Of a DNA stretch of 60,879 nt, positions 57,341 to 60,879 are shown piece by piece. Origin of the DNA: a virus; IMG/VR virus record IMGVR_UViG_3300021378_000024, positions 1 through 60,879 of that record. One strand, 5' to 3'. Position numbers and translations under genes: made by a program. Numbering within the stretch: position 1 is the first letter of the stretch; every line of letters begins with the position of its first letter. Below the pieces are notes generated by a model. The model worked only from the letters and a program-made list of their open reading frames with translations, was not told the DNA's origin and made no database searches.

Positions 57341-58014
57341 GCAAGCCAGCATCCCCCGCACCGTGGTCGTTCAGCCGGATAAAGGCCTTTGAGACCTGCC
57401 CAAAGCAGTTCTATCACACAACAGTGCTCAAGCAGTTTCCCTATCAGGAAACAGAGGCGATGCGCTACGGCACCGAGTTTCACAAGGCGGCGGAAGACTT
57501 CATCCGTGACGGCACCCCGGTGCCTGAGCGGTTCGCCTTCGCCAAGCCCGCGCTTGATGCGCTGGCGGCCAAGCCGGGCGAGAAACTCTGTGAGCAAAAG
57601 CTGGGCATCACTGCCGGGCTCGAACCCTGCGGCTTCTTCGATAACGACGTCTGGTTCCGTGGCATCGTGGACTTGCTCATCATCGACGGCGACGAAGCGA
57701 CCATAGTAGATTATAAGACCGGCAAGTCCGCTCGCTACGCCGAAAAGGGCCAACTCGAGCTCATGGCGCTATCAGTGCTCCGCCACTTTCCGCAGGTGCA
57801 GAAAATCCGTGCTGGTCTGATCTTTGTCATCGCCAACGACTTCGTGAAGGCCAGCTATGAACGCACAGGACAGAAAGAACTGTGGAGGAAATGGCTCTCG
57901 AACTATGCTAGTATGGAGACGGCGTTCGAGAAGGGTGTGTGGAACCCCAAGCCGAGCGGACTGTGCAAACGGCACTGCCCCGTGCAGGAGTGCCCCCACA
58001 ATGGACTATACTGA
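57337..58014 (+). CDS. Cas4/RecB-like PD-(D/E)XK nuclease with Fe-S-type cysteines
   Basis: 225 aa from the ATGA-coupled ATG at 57337. GTEFHKAAEDF (His), RGIVDLLIIDGDEATIVDYKTGK (D...D-x-K), and KGQLELMAL are the nuclease motifs. Cys21 (FETCPK) and a C-terminal CKRHCPVQEC cluster fit a Cas4/AddB-type iron-sulphur site. It probably processes DNA ends in recombination or packaging-linked replication. Confidence 0.82.
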   Translation: MSKPASPAPWSFSRIKAFETCPKQFYHTTVLKQFPYQETEAMRYGTEFHKAAEDFIRDGTPVPERFAFAKPALDALAAKPGEKLCEQKLGITAGLEPCGFFDNDVWFRGIVDLLIIDGDEATIVDYKTGKSARYAEKGQLELMALSVLRHFPQVQKIRAGLIFVIANDFVKASYERTGQKELWRKWLSNYASMETAFEKGVWNPKPSGLCKRHCPVQECPHNGLY

Positions 58015-58280
58015 TGCCATACAAGAACAACGCAGACCGGCCATACGGTCGTGAATACCAGCTCCAGAAAGCTCGCGGTGAGCAAGAGGCCCGCAACGAG
58101 CGGGCCCGGGCCCGCTATGCGTTCGACAAGAAGAACGGCAAGGCAGCCCGCAAGGGCAAAGACCTTGCCCACAGCAAGCCACTGTCCCGGGGCGGGTCTA
58201 ACAAAGACGGCGTAAAGCTGCAGAGCCCAAGCAAGAACCGTGCCGGCGGAGGTCGCATCAGCAAGCCGCCCAAGAAATAA
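58014..58280 (+). CDS. HNH-like small protein, 88 aa
   Basis: NADRPYGREYQLQKARGEQEARNERARARYAFDKKNGKAARKGKDLAHSKPLSRGGSNKDGVKLQSPSKNRAGGG. H-S-K-P-L-S-R-G-G-S-N...N-R is the core of HNH-type phage proteins, but the Cys pairs and full HNH triad are not complete. TGATG-coupled to the nuclease. DNA binding or nicking is possible. Confidence 0.7.
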   Translation: MPYKNNADRPYGREYQLQKARGEQEARNERARARYAFDKKNGKAARKGKDLAHSKPLSRGGSNKDGVKLQSPSKNRAGGGRISKPPKK

Positions 58281-58281
58281 A

Positions 58282-58298
58282 TTATGCGCCACGCATAA
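58282..58298. repeat. TTATGC palindrome, copy 17
   Basis: TTATGC-GCCAC-GCATAA, immediately after the previous stop; eleven bases to the helicase ATG at 58310. Last full copy. Confidence 0.85.
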
Positions 58299-58309
58299 TA
58301 GGAGAACCC

Positions 58310-59845
58310 ATGAAGATCATCGACAACAAGGCGCTCGTACTGCGCCTGAAGAACCCTGCACCCGTGCTGACCGCGGCGCCCGACGCGCGCTCCATCGACG
58401 CCAACACCGTCGCCGTCAAGTGGGACATAGCCAACGTGCACGCCCTACGCGACCTCGGGCTCAACCCGCCCTCGCCGATCGAGCGGCGCTATGACTGGCC
58501 GGGCAAATTCAAACCTATGTCGCACCAACGCGAAACGGCAGCGTTCTTGACGATGCACCGTAAGGCGTTTTGTTTCAGTGACCCCGGCACCGGCAAGACT
58601 GCCAGTGCCATATGGGCCGCCGACTTCCTCATGAAGCAAGGTCTGGTCCGGCGCGTGCTGGTTGTCTGTCCAGTGTCGATCATGGACGCCGCGTGGCGCA
58701 ACGACCTGTTCACTTTTGCCATGCACCGCCGGGTCGACGTGGCATATGGCTCCGCTGCAAAACGCCGCAAGGTCATCGAGAGCGATGCCGAGTTCGTAAT
58801 CATTAACTTCGACGGCGTGAAGGTGATGGCGGACGACATCGCCGCTGGCGGCTTCGACCTGATCGTTGTCGACGAAGCGTCAAGCTACCAGAACGCGCAG
58901 ACCGCCCGGTGGAAGACGCTGAACAAGTTGGTCGGCCCCGACACGTGGCTCTGGATGATGACCGGCACCCCTGCAGCGCAAGGGCCGGACTACGCCTACG
59001 GCCTCGCCAAGCTGGTAAATCCGAATTCTGTCCCACGCCATTTCGGTGCATTCCGGGATATGGTGATGTACAAGATAACGCAATTCAAGTGGGCTGCCAA
59101 AGACACCGCGCCGGAGACTGTGCACCGAGTGCTCCAGCCCGCGGTACGCCACTCCAAGGAAGAGTGTCTCGACCTACCAGACCTCGTCTATGTATCGCGC
59201 ATGGTGGAGATGACCCCACAACAAAAGAAGTTCTATGAGCGGATGCGCAAGGACTTGCTGCTGCAGGCCGCAGGTGAGAACGTCACCGCCGGAACGGCCG
59301 CTGTCGCCATGACGAAGCTCCTGCAAATCAGCAGCGGATCAGTCTACACCGACGACCAGAACGCCTTGGTGTTCGACATAAGCAGCCGCTACCGCGTGCT
59401 CATGGAGGTGCTGGCCGAGACATCGAGCAAGGTGCTCGTGTTCGTACCGTTCCGCAACTCCATTGAACACCTGTCTGAGAAGCTGCGTGCCGACAAAGTC
59501 AGCTGTGAGGTTATCGACGGTGGGGTGCCTGCCGGCCAACGCACAGACATCTTCAACGCGTTCCAGAACCAGCCGGACCCACGTGTGCTGATTATCCAGC
59601 CACAGGCCGCTGCCCATGGTGTGACGCTGACCGCGGCCGCTACCGTCGTCTGGTGGGGCCCCACGGCGTCGCTGGAGATATACGAGCAGGCCAACGCGCG
59701 TATTCACCGCAAAGGGCAGACAAAGAAGTGCACGATCGTGCAGCTGGTCGGGTCGCCCGTGGAGCAGCGCGTCTACAAGATGCTTGACGACAAGATAGAC
59801 CTACACAGACAAGTAATTGATCTATACAAGAATGCGCTTGACTAA
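58310..59845 (+). CDS. SNF2/DEAD-type DNA helicase or translocase
   Basis: A 511-aa protein. Walker A SDPGTGKTASA (K96, T97), motif II VVDEASSYQN (D188, E189), motif III MTGTPAAQGP, motif V PQAAAHGVTLTAAATVVWW and motif VI QANARIHRKGQ. These match phage SNF2-like helicases. Likely remodels DNA during replication or recombination next to the polymerase. Confidence 0.88.
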   Translation: MKIIDNKALVLRLKNPAPVLTAAPDARSIDANTVAVKWDIANVHALRDLGLNPPSPIERRYDWPGKFKPMSHQRETAAFLTMHRKAFCFSDPGTGKTASAIWAADFLMKQGLVRRVLVVCPVSIMDAAWRNDLFTFAMHRRVDVAYGSAAKRRKVIESDAEFVIINFDGVKVMADDIAAGGFDLIVVDEASSYQNAQTARWKTLNKLVGPDTWLWMMTGTPAAQGPDYAYGLAKLVNPNSVPRHFGAFRDMVMYKITQFKWAAKDTAPETVHRVLQPAVRHSKEECLDLPDLVYVSRMVEMTPQQKKFYERMRKDLLLQAAGENVTAGTAAVAMTKLLQISSGSVYTDDQNALVFDISSRYRVLMEVLAETSSKVLVFVPFRNSIEHLSEKLRADKVSCEVIDGGVPAGQRTDIFNAFQNQPDPRVLIIQPQAAAHGVTLTAAATVVWWGPTASLEIYEQANARIHRKGQTKKCTIVQLVGSPVEQRVYKMLDDKIDLHRQVIDLYKNALD

Positions 59846-59895
59846 ACGAGCGTGGTGACGTAAGAGTTCACTCAATAACACAAAAGGAGAACCAA

Positions 59896-60291
59896 ATGAC
59901 CACAGATGCACCGATCGAAAAGCTCACCCGGGTCTACATCAAGATCAGGGACACCAAAGCCAAGCTGTCTGCCGAGTTCAAGAAGAAGGACGACGAGCTC
60001 GCCGACCATCTGACCCAGATCAAGTCTGCCATCTTGGACTACTGCAAAGAGCAGGATGTCGAGAGTGTACGCACGGCCTCTGGGTTGGTATATCGCACAA
60101 TGAAGACGCGGTATTGGACGAGTGATTGGGAAGCGATGCACCGGTTTGTTGTCGAGCACAACGTGCCGGAGTTCCTCGAAAAGCGTCTGAACCAGACGGT
60201 CGTGAAGTCGTTCCTCGAGGAGAACCCCGAAACCGTACCTCCGGGCATCAACGCCGATTCGGAGTACACCGTCACCGTGAGGAAATCATGA
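59896..60291 (+). CDS. Gp157-like helical phage protein, 131 aa
   Basis: DTKAKLSAEFKKKDDELADHLTQIKSAILDYCKEQDVESVRTASGLVYRTMKTRYWTSDWEAM has the coiled-coil then ESVRT-G-YRT strand order of siphovirus Gp157-like proteins, whose role is uncertain (linked to phage resistance or recombination factors). Preceded by AAAGGAGA. Confidence 0.65.
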   Translation: MTTDAPIEKLTRVYIKIRDTKAKLSAEFKKKDDELADHLTQIKSAILDYCKEQDVESVRTASGLVYRTMKTRYWTSDWEAMHRFVVEHNVPEFLEKRLNQTVVKSFLEENPETVPPGINADSEYTVTVRKS

Positions 60292-60548
60292 CCACCAAAT
60301 ATGTCACCACTGGCGAACTAGCCGCCCACTTCAACGTCGCAAACGCGACGATCATGGCGATGTTGAAGTCCGGTGAAATCCCCGCCGGCACCTACATGCG
60401 GCTCGGCCGCGTCTTCCGCTTCGACCTCGAGAAGATCGAAGAGGCCCTCTTGACTCGTGCGGGTGCCACGGACGAAGCTGAACCCCCTGCCGAACCCGTG
60501 CAGTACGAGTTCGATTTTAACGACGAAGACGACACAGCCTACACATAA
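60288..60548 (+). CDS. Excisionase/MerR-type helix-turn-helix protein, 86 aa
   Basis: Start at 60288 overlaps the previous stop (ATGA). YVTTGELAAHFNVANATIMAMLKSGEIPAGTYMRLGRVFRFDLEKIEEALL is an HTH_17/excisionase-like winged helix; the C-terminus is acidic. It is a plausible phage transcription regulator and one candidate for binding the palindromes or the 41157 dyad. No integrase is seen, so recombination directionality is unlikely. Confidence 0.75.
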   Translation: MTTKYVTTGELAAHFNVANATIMAMLKSGEIPAGTYMRLGRVFRFDLEKIEEALLTRAGATDEAEPPAEPVQYEFDFNDEDDTAYT

Positions 60549-60560
60549 GGAGAACCACCA

Positions 60561-60879
60561 ATGAGCGACCTCGACATCTTTAAGGGCAACGCACTCGTGA
60601 ACAGCGACCTGTTCCAGTCTCTGCTGGACATGAACAAGAAAATGGCCGGCGGAACGGCAAATGGCCGGCGGATCAGCATCCGCGGCAGCAAGTTCCGCAT
60701 GCTGGTTGGCGGCGAGCAGGTTTCGGTCAGCAAGTCCGATACAATGAACCTCGTGATCCTCAACGCCGCCGACATTGCCCGCACCTACTACGAAGGTGCC
60801 TTTGACGCCGAGAACCCGTCCGCACCGGCCTGCTGGTCGCTGGACACCCGTGCCCCTGCACCGGAGGTGCCGGAGGACA
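60561..60879 (+). CDS. Cys-rich phage protein, possible ssDNA-binding role (5' part of the junction-spanning gene)
   Basis: The real start of the gene continued at 1-760. ATG at 60561 follows AAGGAGA. The N-terminus is DIFKGNALVNSDLFQSLLDMNKKMAGG then RRISIRGSKFRMLVGGEQV, a basic strand pattern. The last 149 bases are the terminal overlap. Confidence 0.8.
   Translation, partial: MSDLDIFKGNALVNSDLFQSLLDMNKKMAGGTANGRRISIRGSKFRMLVGGEQVSVSKSDTMNLVILNAADIARTYYEGAFDAENPSAPACWSLDTRAPAPEVPED
60731..60879. repeat. Terminal overlap with bases 1-149
   Basis: Identical to 1-149 except at 60751 (T against G at base 21) and 60878 (C against A at base 148). It marks circular closure of the contig rather than two different loci. 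Confidence 0.9.

Noticed and set aside
59830-59870. TTGACT near the helicase stop as a promoter for 59896
   Set aside because: No acceptable -10 at 16-18 bases; matches TAAGAG only weakly.

Overview
The window is essentially one complete tailed-phage genome. Bases 1-149 repeat bases 60731-60879 with two mismatches, so the contig closes on itself with about 60,730 unique bases, and one gene runs through the junction (60561 to the end, then 1-760). Base composition looks GC-rich (about 60% by eye). There is a full virion and packaging set, a lysis cassette and a replication set, but no integrase, no recognisable lysogeny repressor and no phage RNA polymerase. The short-tail-type adaptor and internal virion proteins, with no tape measure, sheath or tube, point to a podovirus-like virion. 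Two features point to an alphaproteobacterial host, probably marine: a GcrA-like helix-turn-helix protein and a TTAA-N7-TTAA tract resembling CtrA boxes. Both host inferences are tentative.

Layout. (1) Bases 1-3952, plus strand: the end of the early/replication operon (zinc-type protein, primase-helicase, small protein) closed by a strong terminator at 3925-3952. (2) Bases 3951-39313, minus strand: the late operon, read from 39313 down. Its order is small and large terminase, portal, GroES-like co-chaperonin, scaffold, decoration protein, major capsid protein and terminator (31006-30978). After that come small structural proteins, two long AT-richer tail-fibre/adhesin genes, endolysin, holin and an overlapping spanin-like pair. 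A run of tiny basic proteins, head-tail adaptors, a frameshifted tail fibre and the tail hub follow. Internal virion proteins come last, ending with a 2261-residue polyvalent protein carrying an HExxH motif. (3) Bases 39314-41832: the divergent control region, with one early gene (39698-40219) and its terminator. About 1.6 kb without a convincing gene then holds 30-bp repeats, AT-rich tracts, GAACA-type motifs and a near-consensus promoter with an 18-bp perfect dyad in its spacer (41153-41181). (4) Bases 41833-60879, plus strand: small accessory genes, a MoxR ATPase / helical protein / VWA-metallopeptidase trio, a nuclease, an outer-membrane-barrel-like protein, a lipoprotein and regulators. 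The replication block comes last: exonuclease, dCMP deaminase, family A DNA polymerase, Cas4-like nuclease, HNH-like protein and SNF2 helicase.

The most unusual feature is a dispersed palindrome, TTATGC-N5-GCATAA, with 17 copies confined to the rightward half (39578-58298). Eleven copies end 11-19 bases before a start codon, just upstream of the Shine-Dalgarno sequence; the other six lie in the non-coding control region. Several copies have an extra upstream arm that would pair competitively with the middle of the element. This looks like a phage-wide operator or 5'-UTR regulatory module comparable in placement, though not in sequence, to start-associated sequences of some mycobacteriophages.
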